Assembly: GCA_937897985.1 (NCBI GenBank) | Contig: CALCBD010000018.1 | Location: 1 to 64,000, forward strand | Source of the DNA: an uncultured Paludibacter sp. | GTDB lineage: Bacteria; Bacteroidota; Bacteroidia; Bacteroidales; Paludibacteraceae | Direction: 5' to 3' | DNA: 64,000 nucleotides | Shown: positions 7,714 to 17,377 of the stretch, one piece after another | Numbering within the stretch: the stretch's first letter is position 1 | Layout of the letters: every line of letters begins with the position of its first letter | Notes under the pieces: model-generated | The model's input: only the letters and a program-made list of their open reading frames with translations | Database searches by the model: none | Told to the model about the DNA's origin: nothing | Program-made: the position numbers and the translations under genes

Positions 7714-9729
7714 TTATTTAATTACAATTTTAGAAGTCAGATTTACGTTTCGGCCTTTTATGTTCAGAATAAAAACACCTTTTTGCTGAATAAAAATGGT
7801 TTTAAAATCATTGGGCAAAGTCATCTCCCAGTTTTCGGTATAAATCAGTTTACCTGTTAGGTCAACTATCCGAATCAACACCGGTTCAACATTTACGAGC
7901 CTGAGATTGATTTGTAAATTTTGATTTATATCGCTGAAAACCAATAGTTTTTGTTCATTATTCCCGATCTCCGGTACTGCAGTTGATAATCCGAGTGATT
8001 TGCGCAAGAGGTATGTGAATTTTTCAGGAGTTAAAAATTCCACGTCAGCGCCAATGGAAGTGTTAGCTTTAATGCTTTCCATCAATGTTTTAAGACGTGG
8101 CAGTGTAATGTCGTTGGTTTCGAGTGTGGCATTATCGTACCGGAAACGTTCGTAGCCTGCCATCAAAAACCGTGGTTTGGTTTTACCGCTGAGTTTACTT
8201 ACAATCCGGTCGCGGGCAGTTGTAAGATTTGAGACATCTGCATAAAAAGTGTCGTCGTTAACGTGATTGTAGAGCAGACCTCCGTAATTTGTATAAGCTT
8301 TTTGCGTTGTCAGTGCGGGGTCGAACAGTATCGTCAATTGTGAATTTGTTTGACCCGAAAATGCACCTAAATTGCTGAAATTAAAATTGTTGGAAATAGT
8401 TATGCCTCTGTATTGCGACGAACCGGCACCATTGTAATGTTTGTAGGCATATATCGAATTCACATTGAATTTATTCATTAATGCCGATGTTTTTGCTTTG
8501 GCATCAGGGAGATAAGTGGTTGGAAAAACATCGGGATAAGCATAACCCAGTGGAGTGGAAACTGCCATAAATCCGTCGTTGGAGGTAGCTGAATTATAAT
8601 AATATTGAGCTACAAATGGAAATTCGTCGAGCATTTGCAAATTGAAACCCCATGCCAGAGGTACCTGACCGCGGGTGGAAGACTGCCATGCTCCCCCCTG
8701 AAATCCGAGATTCCAGTTCCCCGCATCGCCTTCGGAAGAGATAAAAAGTACATAATATTTGTTTTCTAACACAGTGTTTGAAAAATCAAGGTCGGCAGCA
8801 CGTTTGTAAGTGAAATTTTGGTTGACCGGAAATACATGATGCCACGACAAATTGCTGAGAAGAGTTTCGTGAAAACTTCCGCCATAGGCCGAAATCCATT
8901 GCACGAGTGGTTCGGGACGCATCCATCCATACACATGAAAAATTTCGTTCGGATGTTTAGCTTTCAGATAATTCATCACACGTTCAATTTTAGCTGCTTT
9001 TTCGTCGCTGAGCGAAGTAAAGCGTAAATCTTCGGTGCCGGCCAGATTCAACTGGAACATCCGCTGATTTACAGCCCAATCGGTCATCTCACGGATATAA
9101 AATTTCGAAGTATTGCAACGCGGCATTACATTATCGAGTGCCCAGTCGAGCCATGCAAAATAGCGTTGTTCCTGGGTCAATGCTGTATTATTCCAGCTGT
9201 GTGAACTGAGTTCAAGTTTAGACGATACCTGAATGGTTTGCTGCCCGTTGAAATAATCGGGTAAATCTACAGTCGTCGGTTTATTAATATCAATAGCTGT
9301 GTTGGTCGAAGGTACAGGTATACAATCTGTCAAACCGCCCAACATGGCTGCAGCTTCGGCTTGCCAGCGAAAAGATTGTCCTGTAAAGTTGCTGTAAGTC
9401 AGATTTATATCGTATGTGATGGCACCTTTCAGATAACTTTTAAATGTTTGAACCAATACATTGACATCGGTAATTACCGTAAAATTTACAGCAGCTGTTG
9501 TTTTGTAAATATTTTCCCAGGTTTCATCCGATTCGCTGTAACTCCAGGTTTCGTACACATTGCGCAGATACAGACGCGGAGCGTCGCGGTTAACGATACC
9601 GGCTATGGTCATGGCAATCAGTTTGTTCTCAGCTGATTGTCCGGTGCCATTGAAAATATATGCGTCGAGTGCAAATATCTGAGCAGAACAGGCAAACAGC
9701 AGACTGAAAAAAAGAATTCTTTTGAACAT
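7714..9729 (-). CDS. GxGYxYP-family putative glycoside hydrolase with T9SS sorting domain
   Basis: This secreted protein has 671 residues, with a signal peptide at 1-20. The N-terminal block IAMTIAGIVNRDAPRLYL (38-55) and the central PLGYAYP (393-399) match the GxGYxYP family, except that the first Gly of the family motif is Pro here. The last 80 or so residues form a type IX secretion C-terminal domain (IRIVDLTGKLIY... ending LTSKIVIK), so the enzyme should be exported and attached to the cell surface. The family is a predicted glycosidase with no firm substrate. It lies 61 bases downstream of the phosphodiester glycosidase gene. Confidence 0.85.
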   Translation of the reverse strand: MFKRILFFSLLFACSAQIFALDAYIFNGTGQSAENKLIAMTIAGIVNRDAPRLYLRNVYETWSYSESDETWENIYKTTAAVNFTVITDVNVLVQTFKSYLKGAITYDINLTYSNFTGQSFRWQAEAAAMLGGLTDCIPVPSTNTAIDINKPTTVDLPDYFNGQQTIQVSSKLELSSHSWNNTALTQEQRYFAWLDWALDNVMPRCNTSKFYIREMTDWAVNQRMFQLNLAGTEDLRFTSLSDEKAAKIERVMNYLKAKHPNEIFHVYGWMRPEPLVQWISAYGGSFHETLLSNLSWHHVFPVNQNFTYKRAADLDFSNTVLENKYYVLFISSEGDAGNWNLGFQGGAWQSSTRGQVPLAWGFNLQMLDEFPFVAQYYYNSATSNDGFMAVSTPLGYAYPDVFPTTYLPDAKAKTSALMNKFNVNSIYAYKHYNGAGSSQYRGITISNNFNFSNLGAFSGQTNSQLTILFDPALTTQKAYTNYGGLLYNHVNDDTFYADVSNLTTARDRIVSKLSGKTKPRFLMAGYERFRYDNATLETNDITLPRLKTLMESIKANTSIGADVEFLTPEKFTYLLRKSLGLSTAVPEIGNNEQKLLVFSDINQNLQINLRLVNVEPVLIRIVDLTGKLIYTENWEMTLPNDFKTIFIQQKGVFILNIKGRNVNLTSKIVIK

Positions 9730-9790
9730 TAAATTGATTCGTTATTTTATGACGGAATTGTATTGGATTTTCATCAACAGAAATGAAAAA

Positions 9791-11623
9791 TTACTTTTTC
9801 TTTACGAAAGCCACAGTGGAAGCTACGGCCCGTTCGCTGCCATCCGATGGTTTATTAAGTAAGGTGCCATTGGCTACCATGGCCGACGAACCACCACCAT
9901 CAAGATTTAAAGCATTGACACATCCCAATGCCTTCATGATTTGGGCCAGTTCGAGCATAGTTGCTCCATCGCTGTGACTTTGACGTCCATCACAAACGAA
10001 AAGTATCAGTTTATTATCGGCAGTGTTACCAATCACAGTACGTGGCGGTCGGATGGTAGATGAAAAAATATCTGTCTGAAGCAATTCGTAGTTGGTCATG
10101 TATTTACCTGAAGTGGTCGTGGTAAAATCAAAAACTATTTTCCCGTTTTTAATTAAAACCGGTGCACCTCCGATGGCAGTATAAGGATTCCAGTTTTCAG
10201 CAACAGCAGGAAAAACAGATGAAAGAGACTTTTGTGGAATTTCACCTTCTACGTTGGGGCTGGGAATGTCATACGTCCAGGTGCCGGTATTCCATTTGAG
10301 GGATGGAACCTGGTTCTGTGTAACACCAAAAGCACCTCTGGTTACAGCATAAATATAATTTCCTCTGGTCAATGCTCCGATATTTTCAGCCGGTCTCGAG
10401 TTTCTGTCAATTACCAGACTGTATGAAACTGCGGTGGCTCCGTTGTATCCGAAATAACCTCCGTTGGTCATGGTGTAAACCGTTTCGGAACCTGCGTCGG
10501 CAATGAATTTGTCGGGTGTTTTGGCTGTTGACGAGAAAAATGTTTTTAATTCAATATTTCCTGTCGACATATCGGCAATTGAATAATACGCTTTGAAGTT
10601 TCGTCCGTTGAGTGTGCTATTCGTTTCATATACCCTGATTTCAGGAGGCAGTGCGCTGTTTACCGATGTCATGGGTGTCCAGTTCAACACTACTGGCTGA
10701 GGTTCGGGGTCTGTTTTTCCCGAAACTTCATTGCTGTAGGTTGTAAACCTTGAGTTAGAGGCATAAGCCCTGATGTAATAGGTGGCCCCGGCCTCGAGAT
10801 TTACTGCATTGCAAAATGCTTTTTGCGATGAATTTAAATTAACATGCCATTCTGATTTACTTCCACTGATATCGGGATTCGGATTTTTGCTCCAGCAAAT
10901 CCCTGTAGTACAGACATCGCCACCATCGTTTGTAAGTGTGTAGTTGAGTGTAAGTTTCAGAAAGGAACTTACTAAATTGTTAATGACAATCTGTGGCGGA
11001 GCAATGTAAACAAATGTTTTGGTCACAGCTTCGGAGACAATTGAACCCGAATATGCATACAAACGATAGGAGATTTTACCGGCTGCAGGCTCAGTGTCAA
11101 CAACTCTGGTGGTGTTTTTATCAACAGTTTTCCAAAGTGTGAAGGCTCCATCGTTGATTGATTTTTCAATTTTAAAGCCGTCGAACGATTCAGTAATTGC
11201 ATCCCAGCTCAGTTCAATACCGGTTTCAATTGCCGAAACCCTGAAATTCGACGGTGAGTTGATCGGAATATGCTGAACCAAAATAGAAATTGAAGCAGAA
11301 TTACGGCTTTTATAGAAGGCGTAAACAGTGTATCTGTAGGTGGCAGCTTTCACTGTATTGTCAATCCATTCGGAAATATTTCCAACTACAGTCGATTTAA
11401 CAACATCGGTCGAACCAACTATTGTTCTTTCAATTACAAATCCTTCTTCATTACGGCTGTTGTCACTCCATGTTAGTTTTAAACTTCCTGCGTCAATTTT
11501 TTCCGATTTCAGATCGGATGGAGCCGGGAATTTTACATTGGGATTTGAGTAATCGTCTGTACATGAGCTAACTACTAAAATGCTAAAGCATAAAAATAGA
11601 ATGAATTTCAGTTGGAATGACAT
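9791..11623 (-). CDS. Phosphodiester glycosidase (NAGPA domain) lipoprotein with FN3 domains
   Basis: This 610-residue lipoprotein has lipobox VVSSC (Cys21). Two fibronectin type III-like repeats occupy about residues 35-120 and 120-208, and a third Ig/FN3-like domain covers about 208-305. The C-terminal half is a NAGPA domain, with FVCDGRQSHSDGATMLELA and the hallmark DGGGSSA at 575-581. The mammalian homologue removes N-acetylglucosamine from the GlcNAc-phosphate-mannose diester. Bacterial relatives are thought to cleave sugar phosphodiesters. The gene starts 12 bases after its upstream neighbour, so co-transcription is very likely. Confidence 0.87.
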   Translation of the reverse strand: MSFQLKFILFLCFSILVVSSCTDDYSNPNVKFPAPSDLKSEKIDAGSLKLTWSDNSRNEEGFVIERTIVGSTDVVKSTVVGNISEWIDNTVKAATYRYTVYAFYKSRNSASISILVQHIPINSPSNFRVSAIETGIELSWDAITESFDGFKIEKSINDGAFTLWKTVDKNTTRVVDTEPAAGKISYRLYAYSGSIVSEAVTKTFVYIAPPQIVINNLVSSFLKLTLNYTLTNDGGDVCTTGICWSKNPNPDISGSKSEWHVNLNSSQKAFCNAVNLEAGATYYIRAYASNSRFTTYSNEVSGKTDPEPQPVVLNWTPMTSVNSALPPEIRVYETNSTLNGRNFKAYYSIADMSTGNIELKTFFSSTAKTPDKFIADAGSETVYTMTNGGYFGYNGATAVSYSLVIDRNSRPAENIGALTRGNYIYAVTRGAFGVTQNQVPSLKWNTGTWTYDIPSPNVEGEIPQKSLSSVFPAVAENWNPYTAIGGAPVLIKNGKIVFDFTTTTSGKYMTNYELLQTDIFSSTIRPPRTVIGNTADNKLILFVCDGRQSHSDGATMLELAQIMKALGCVNALNLDGGGSSAMVANGTLLNKPSDGSERAVASTVAFVKKK

Positions 11624-11634
11624 ATTAATTCGTT

Positions 11635-13308
11635 TTAAAATGGGAAAATGGCTTTGCCGGGATAAAGTACTCTGTAAGCATTAGCTTTGGAAGGAACACC
11701 TTCATAAAACCATGTTGACTCGTTGTTAATTGACTTCGACCGGTTGTACTGAATCATTTTAGCCAGAAAACCATCGGTAATAATGGCACTTCCGTTTCGT
11801 ACCAACATTCCGGGAACATATTTTTTACGTAATTCGGAAGTATTAAATACACTTGATAAATCACCATCGACAAGACTTGTGTATGCTGTAATACCCTGTG
11901 ATTCATTTCTATAGAGTTGCGGTGAAACCCAGTCGGCTTTTTTGTTACTCACCCATTGAGGCCAGTCCTGCAGGTAATTATCTTTTGACCAGCCACGGGC
12001 ACTTGGTGCCCAGGTCACCAGACAGGTTGAACGGGCGGCTTTGACTGCGTTGTAAAGTGTGGTGGCGTAAGCGGTCATTTTTTCCACTTTCCAGTTGAAA
12101 AACTGGGTTTCTGTCGGATTTGACGGGAGGTCGCGTCCGGTTTCAATTTTATAAAGCTGACGGGTGTAATCGTCGTAACCGGCATGTGCAGGAAGTGCAG
12201 GTAATCGGTCGTCGCCCTGAACTCCGTCTAATCCCGGATATTTGGTGACACATTCCACAATCATATCGGTAATGAATTTCTGTACTTCGGGATGAAAACC
12301 GTTGAGCCAGTAAAAATTATTTTTCACTGTTTGAGTTCCATCCTGTTGTTTGCTCACCCATTCGGGTTTCTTATCGGTAATTGGCTGTGGCTGACCTGCA
12401 TAATGCGATGCAAAACCATATTCGAACCAGGCAATTACTTTGATGTTTTTAGCATGAGCCTTTTCAATTAATTTCCCCAGTACATCACCCCAGTTACAAC
12501 CATCAATCACTGTTTGAGCGGGTGTTATTCCCAGCACGTTTGCCAGCGTCTGGCTTTGAAAGAGAGTTTGACTTTTGTTGTAAGTTGTCACACAAATGGT
12601 GTTGAAGTTCAACTCAGCTAATAAGTCGACCATGGCGGTCAGATTACTTTCGGAAAAAAGTACCGAGCTGGCTACGTTGGTTACCCACACTGCTCTGATT
12701 CCGGTTTCCTGAGGCGACAGCTGCATATTAAAGGTGTAATTTGTTTTGCTGCCATTGGCTGCCGTTATGGTGTGAACCACAGGGCCGGAATAATCGTGTG
12801 GAGTGCTGAATGCCGGTGATGCGGTTGCACCTTCCGATAAGGTTGCATCAACACTGATACTTGAAAGATTGGTGCCGTAAGGCAATGTGAAAGTGACAGA
12901 ATTGTTTGTTATAACACCGGTTCCATCCTGAAACAATGCAGGAATTGAGGCACGGTAAATCTTTTTTTCGTCGGAAAGATTTGAAGCTGAAATGATATAT
13001 GACTGACTTTTACCGTTTTCGGCGGTAACAGTATATGTTTTAGGTGTAGTAAAATCCTGAACAACTCCCGAAGCCGGTGAGATTTTAGCTTTGGGTGATA
13101 AGGCGAAATTCAGAGTAAGTGAACTGACAGGCACTGTTTTGCTTACACCTATTTTGACGGTGAAGTTGATGGTGTCGATGACAATTGACGCATTTTGATC
13201 CTCCTTTACTGCAATTTGGAGTATTTTATTTTGGGATGAGAACTTGTCGGTATCATCGCAACTGCTGAAAATTGTTACAAATAAGACGGAGAATAAAAGT
13301 AAGCGCAT
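11635..13308 (-). CDS. GHL10 glycoside hydrolase lipoprotein with two DUF5018-like domains
   Basis: This lipoprotein has 557 residues and lipobox FSSC (Cys16). Two small beta domains of DUF5018 type come first (about 28-108 and 112-198), each ending in the ANGKSQSY / ANGSKTNY pattern. The GHL10 barrel follows from IRAVWV (about 204), through NIKVIAWFEYGF, QGDDR (364-368) and TWAPSARGWSKDN, to the C-terminus. The barrel is a paralogue of the enzyme at 4544-5740, but this copy is surface- or periplasm-anchored and carries binding-type domains. It probably cleaves the glycan captured by SusCD. Confidence 0.86.
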   Translation of the reverse strand: MRLLLFSVLFVTIFSSCDDTDKFSSQNKILQIAVKEDQNASIVIDTINFTVKIGVSKTVPVSSLTLNFALSPKAKISPASGVVQDFTTPKTYTVTAENGKSQSYIISASNLSDEKKIYRASIPALFQDGTGVITNNSVTFTLPYGTNLSSISVDATLSEGATASPAFSTPHDYSGPVVHTITAANGSKTNYTFNMQLSPQETGIRAVWVTNVASSVLFSESNLTAMVDLLAELNFNTICVTTYNKSQTLFQSQTLANVLGITPAQTVIDGCNWGDVLGKLIEKAHAKNIKVIAWFEYGFASHYAGQPQPITDKKPEWVSKQQDGTQTVKNNFYWLNGFHPEVQKFITDMIVECVTKYPGLDGVQGDDRLPALPAHAGYDDYTRQLYKIETGRDLPSNPTETQFFNWKVEKMTAYATTLYNAVKAARSTCLVTWAPSARGWSKDNYLQDWPQWVSNKKADWVSPQLYRNESQGITAYTSLVDGDLSSVFNTSELRKKYVPGMLVRNGSAIITDGFLAKMIQYNRSKSINNESTWFYEGVPSKANAYRVLYPGKAIFPF

Positions 13309-13406
13309 AAATGAAGTTAATTATTTTGTTTGTAAAGAAAAGTGTACAGTTTTGAATTTGGAAAACAAATTCCCGAATTCAAAACCGTACAACTTTTTAA
13401 TGAATA

Positions 13407-15167
13407 CTATTCAACTTTCAACAGGCTGATACCCTGATTTGTTGCAACAGCAACAATGTAAGTTACACCGGCTGTTGTTTTGTAAATATAAATTTTACCT
13501 GTTCCGTTACCATTGGCTACATTGGCTACATCAGTATAAGCAGGACCTGAAATATTGATATATGTGGCTTTGGATGAAATTTTCTCCAGACTTTCGGCCA
13601 GTGTCGGGTAGTCGAGCGGACGAATAGTTACCACCCAGCGTTTGAAGCTATCGGTAGCATACAAATAAGCTAAGTAGCTTTTGTCGTTGAAAGTGAAAAA
13701 TGCATCACCCACCTCACTTGAAGGGAATACAGCTCCAGGAGTTTTATAGGTGGTAACCTGTGTGGCAGGATTAAAGACAACAGCCTGTTTTCCGGTACCT
13801 GAGAACAAAAATTCAGTTGCACTGTATTTGTAAATTGCGCCGGCTGAAGTGCCTGTGCCTGGTTCAAGTATACCCGGAACAGTTACGATTGTCGGGGTGG
13901 TATTAACAACTCCTCCTGTAATGCTGAATTCGTAGTAACGATTGTTTGCATTATAATCAAAGAAACGGAGTTTTCCATTGGTCAGATCGCCTTCGAAAGT
14001 GAATTTATCGCCCAAACGTGGATTGGGAGCTGCTCCCACATTGTACGAGAACAACAGGCTCGGAGCTGAATTAACATCGTTCCATACAAATACTTTCAAA
14101 ATATTATTTGCCGAATTGGCTAAGTTACAGGCTACTATCTTTCCTCCAATGACGTTAACATCGGTGGTGCCATGAGCGCCAAGACCAGTTTCACCTGTGG
14201 TATACATACCTGTACGGTCAAGAAGCTTAGCTGATTTATCTGCTATTTTAATAGCAATTACACCATAAGCAGGATATATGGGAGGTGTGCCTGCTTCCGC
14301 TGTCATGCTTTTATTTCCGCGTGCAATATAAATGTAATTATCGTCCATAGCTATTCCACGATCCCAGGCATCTGTTCCGGGTGAAGCAGGAACAACAGTA
14401 GCCGGATTTGTGCCTGCTAAAGCAGTTACACCATAGAAATCGGCTGTCCCGAAGTTTGCAAATGTCTGCCAAACCTTGGTGATTTTTGAATAACCCGAAG
14501 TAACCACTTTCACGGTAATAATATTGCTTGTGCCGTTAAATTCAAGTTTAAATTTACGTCCATTCAACTTGTCTTCGAAATTGTATTTGTTATTAACGGC
14601 AGTAGTATCGAGTGCCACATAATCATCGTTGTCGGTATTTTTAATTTTTACCGATATTGCGCCTGTGGTCAGTTCATTGGTTGTATAGGCAAGTTTTACC
14701 GTTTTCAAATCTTCCGAAGCCAGCAACTGAGCAATCCACACTCCGTTATCGAGTTTAACATCCACACCATTCAGCGACAGTTTGGTAAATTTGGGCTGAA
14801 GTCCGGCAAAAGTCATACCCACACTGTAAACCTTCACTTCTCCATCCTGAAAAGTAACAGTGTAATTATTTCGTTGATTGTTTGAGAAATTTTTCACTTC
14901 GTTGAGAGGCGTTACCATAGCACCTGCAGGTAAGTCGTTGAACAGAAGTGTGATTTTCGAAATAGAGTCTTTTGCTTCGTATGGGATGGTAACATCAATT
15001 GTTTTGGCTTTATTGTCCAGAACAACCTGAATGTCAGTAATCCCCTTTACAGTTATCATATTCTCTGACAGAATATTGGCCGGATTCTCAACATCTTTGT
15101 TGCAGGAGGTAAATCCTGTGGCTAATCCGGTAAGAACGATAAGCATTAAAAAAAGTTTTGTTTTCAT
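13407..15167 (-). CDS. Surface lipoprotein: DUF5018 domain plus DUF4623-like propeller
   Basis: This 586-residue lipoprotein has lipobox GFTSC (Cys22). A DUF5018-type beta domain covers about residues 38-125, and the segment 130-225 is of a similar type. The rest (from KVWQTFANFG, about 232) resembles DUF4623, with repeated WDRGIAMDDNYIYIARG / GVIAIKIAD / TDVNVIGGKIVACNLAN blocks suggestive of a beta-propeller. Its C-terminal part is paralogous to the T9SS protein at 24862-26163; ANGNGTGK in one matches ANGNGAGR in the other. No catalytic motif is visible. Its position behind SusCD suggests a glycan-binding role. Confidence 0.75.
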   Translation of the reverse strand: MKTKLFLMLIVLTGLATGFTSCNKDVENPANILSENMITVKGITDIQVVLDNKAKTIDVTIPYEAKDSISKITLLFNDLPAGAMVTPLNEVKNFSNNQRNNYTVTFQDGEVKVYSVGMTFAGLQPKFTKLSLNGVDVKLDNGVWIAQLLASEDLKTVKLAYTTNELTTGAISVKIKNTDNDDYVALDTTAVNNKYNFEDKLNGRKFKLEFNGTSNIITVKVVTSGYSKITKVWQTFANFGTADFYGVTALAGTNPATVVPASPGTDAWDRGIAMDDNYIYIARGNKSMTAEAGTPPIYPAYGVIAIKIADKSAKLLDRTGMYTTGETGLGAHGTTDVNVIGGKIVACNLANSANNILKVFVWNDVNSAPSLLFSYNVGAAPNPRLGDKFTFEGDLTNGKLRFFDYNANNRYYEFSITGGVVNTTPTIVTVPGILEPGTGTSAGAIYKYSATEFLFSGTGKQAVVFNPATQVTTYKTPGAVFPSSEVGDAFFTFNDKSYLAYLYATDSFKRWVVTIRPLDYPTLAESLEKISSKATYINISGPAYTDVANVANGNGTGKIYIYKTTAGVTYIVAVATNQGISLLKVE

Positions 15168-15193
15168 TGTGTATAAATTTAATTGTTTGTATA

Positions 15194-15622
15194 TTAGTTG
15201 AATGTAATCACATATTTACGTTCATCACCATTGGCAGCCACCACATAAAAATAGTAGGTTTTTTTGGATATGGTTCTTTGACCGCCAATGCCATTTCCGA
15301 TGACATTACCCGTACCATCTTTTTCAACGATTTTAGCTGTGAGCGGAATGATGGCGTTGAAACGTGCCTGTTTTTTCTGATCGTCGGTCAGACCGCTCAA
15401 TCCTGAGAAGGAGATAATGCCGTTGGAAGCAATTGTACCTGCGAATTTCTGAGTTACATCCTCGGGTTTGCTGGCATTACTGTTCATTTTCGATTCCATT
15501 ACAACCACACATTCGATTGATGTAATGGTGTTTTCGGCACTGTACTCAGGCTCATTAAGCTGTAAACATGATGTGCCGGTTATAATTATGAGAATCAGTA
15601 TAATTACTTTAAATTTTTTCAT
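15194..15622 (-). CDS. Small SusD-linked lipoprotein (DUF5018-like)
   Basis: This 142-residue predicted lipoprotein starts MKKFKVIIL and has lipobox ITGTSC (Cys19). The ATG at 15622 is preferred to the TTG five codons upstream. The mature part ends in a single beta-domain pattern, KTYYFYVVAANGDERKYVITFN, like the DUF5018 ends of the two larger neighbours. It lies 33 bases after the susD-like gene and 26 before the next lipoprotein gene. The place in the operon is that of SusE/SusF-type surface glycan-binding proteins. The function is not demonstrated. Confidence 0.72.
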   Translation of the reverse strand: MKKFKVIILILIIITGTSCLQLNEPEYSAENTITSIECVVVMESKMNSNASKPEDVTQKFAGTIASNGIISFSGLSGLTDDQKKQARFNAIIPLTAKIVEKDGTGNVIGNGIGGQRTISKKTYYFYVVAANGDERKYVITFN

Positions 15623-15655
15623 TTCTTTAATTATCAATTATGAATTATGAATTAT

Positions 15656-17353
15656 TTACCAGTTGCTGTTTTGTTTTGCCATTACATTATTTCTGATTTC
15701 ACTATCCGGAACAGGGAATGCGTCCCATTTGGCATAATAGCGCCGTATACCGGTATCGCACGTAACAAGTTCAGCCACAAAAGTTCCATCGGCTTTTTTG
15801 GTCCATTTTACTGCATTGTATCTTTTGCCGTTCAATACCTGGATGGCTTTTCCTGTACGGCGTAAATCCCAGAACCGGTGACCTTCGAAAGCCAGTTCAA
15901 CGGCACGTTCTTTCAGAATATAATCAACTGCTTCGTTAGTAGTATTATATGCCGGAGCAGGAATATTGTTGTTGTGAAATCGTTTTTTACGGAGTTCGTA
16001 AACAATCTGTCGCGATTCGGTCATGCCGGCAGGACTTTGAGCCAGGCATTCGGCTAAAATCAGCATGGTTTCGGCATAGCGGAATTCCGGCCAGTCCTGC
16101 TCACTACCTTTGGATACAAAATCGTTGTTTGTTTCGTCAAGTAATTTGCGCATGTAATATCCCGTAACTGTATTTCCCGGTGAATTCACTTTGCTGTAGG
16201 GAAAATTTTTCATATCCGTTTCATAATTACCGGTCGATTCATCGAAATATGCTTTAATAGTTCTGTTTTTCCATGACGAATTATTGAACAAAACCGTTGC
16301 TTTTAAACGCGGATCGCGTTGACCGGCATTGGCATCGGTTACAAACCGGATGGCTGCATGTGCCGGATTCGAAAGTGTAAAGGGAGTGCCATCTGCCATA
16401 TCGTACGAATCAACAAATTCCTGAGTGGGTGATGCTTCTGCAAGCAATCCCTGACCAAGTATGTCACCTGCCGGTGCATATTTCAGGTCAAAGTTGTGTG
16501 TCAGGTCAGGATATTTCCAGTAAACACCCAAAATAACTTCAGGATTATTGATGTTTTTGAAAATAGATGCATAATCGTCGGTATAGCTGAATTTACCCTG
16601 AATGGTACGGGCAGCCGCAATGGCTTTGTCGTAACGTTTGGCATAAAGCATGGCTCGTGCAGTTAAAGCCTGTGCAGCATAATAAGTGACTTGTCCGGCA
16701 TCGGCAGTTTTAGGTAAACGATCGCCTGTGGTGCAATAATTTAAATCCTGTTCAATAAAGTCCCACGATTCGCTCACTGTGCTACGGGCTTTGGCTTTAT
16801 TCTCCACTTCCATCGATTTTAAGTCGGGCCTGATGACCATACCCAGATTATCGGCTTCGCTGGCATGCGAACGCATAATCAAAAAACCAATATATGCCCT
16901 GAAAAACCGGGCTTCAGCTTCGTAACTTTCAGCTTTTGTGCCAAATTTTGATTTATATTTATCAAGTTCGGAAAGAAATTCGTTTATTTTCCGTATCCAG
17001 GTATAGCCACCTGTCCATGTATCGAAAGGATTAGCCGATGAACTGACATAACCATCGACGGTCATGATCAGGTTGGCATCTCCCACACCCGCCACAATTC
17101 CGCCATATTTAAGAATGTCTGTCAAACCATCACTCATGGTTGAATTTCCTCCCAGTGCATTTCCACCAAACTGACTGTATGATTGGAGTATAGGATAGAA
17201 GGAATTCAGGTACAACCGAACGTTGGCATCGTTTTCAAAAGCCAGATCGGATGTGTATCTGTTAGTAGGGTCAAAGTTGACAGGATCCATACATGAATTC
17301 AAACCTGCGATAAACAGCAGGCCGATGATAATATGATTAAATGTTTTTTTCAT
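15656..17353 (-). CDS. RagB/SusD-family glycan-binding outer-membrane lipoprotein
   Basis: This 565-residue lipoprotein has lipobox LNSC (Cys21). Typical SusD features are SDLAFENDANVRLYLNSFY near the N-terminus, a TPR-rich middle (AEARFFRAYIGFLIM, YYAAQALTARAMLYAKRYDKA), and the C-terminal signature WPEFRYAETMLILAE followed by VDYILKERAVELAFEGHRFWDLRR. It forms the lid of the TonB-dependent transporter encoded directly upstream, 24 bases away. The ligand cannot be read from the sequence. Confidence 0.95.
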   Translation of the reverse strand: MKKTFNHIIIGLLFIAGLNSCMDPVNFDPTNRYTSDLAFENDANVRLYLNSFYPILQSYSQFGGNALGGNSTMSDGLTDILKYGGIVAGVGDANLIMTVDGYVSSSANPFDTWTGGYTWIRKINEFLSELDKYKSKFGTKAESYEAEARFFRAYIGFLIMRSHASEADNLGMVIRPDLKSMEVENKAKARSTVSESWDFIEQDLNYCTTGDRLPKTADAGQVTYYAAQALTARAMLYAKRYDKAIAAARTIQGKFSYTDDYASIFKNINNPEVILGVYWKYPDLTHNFDLKYAPAGDILGQGLLAEASPTQEFVDSYDMADGTPFTLSNPAHAAIRFVTDANAGQRDPRLKATVLFNNSSWKNRTIKAYFDESTGNYETDMKNFPYSKVNSPGNTVTGYYMRKLLDETNNDFVSKGSEQDWPEFRYAETMLILAECLAQSPAGMTESRQIVYELRKKRFHNNNIPAPAYNTTNEAVDYILKERAVELAFEGHRFWDLRRTGKAIQVLNGKRYNAVKWTKKADGTFVAELVTCDTGIRRYYAKWDAFPVPDSEIRNNVMAKQNSNW

Positions 17354-17377
17354 TGCTCTGATAATTCGTAATCTTAA

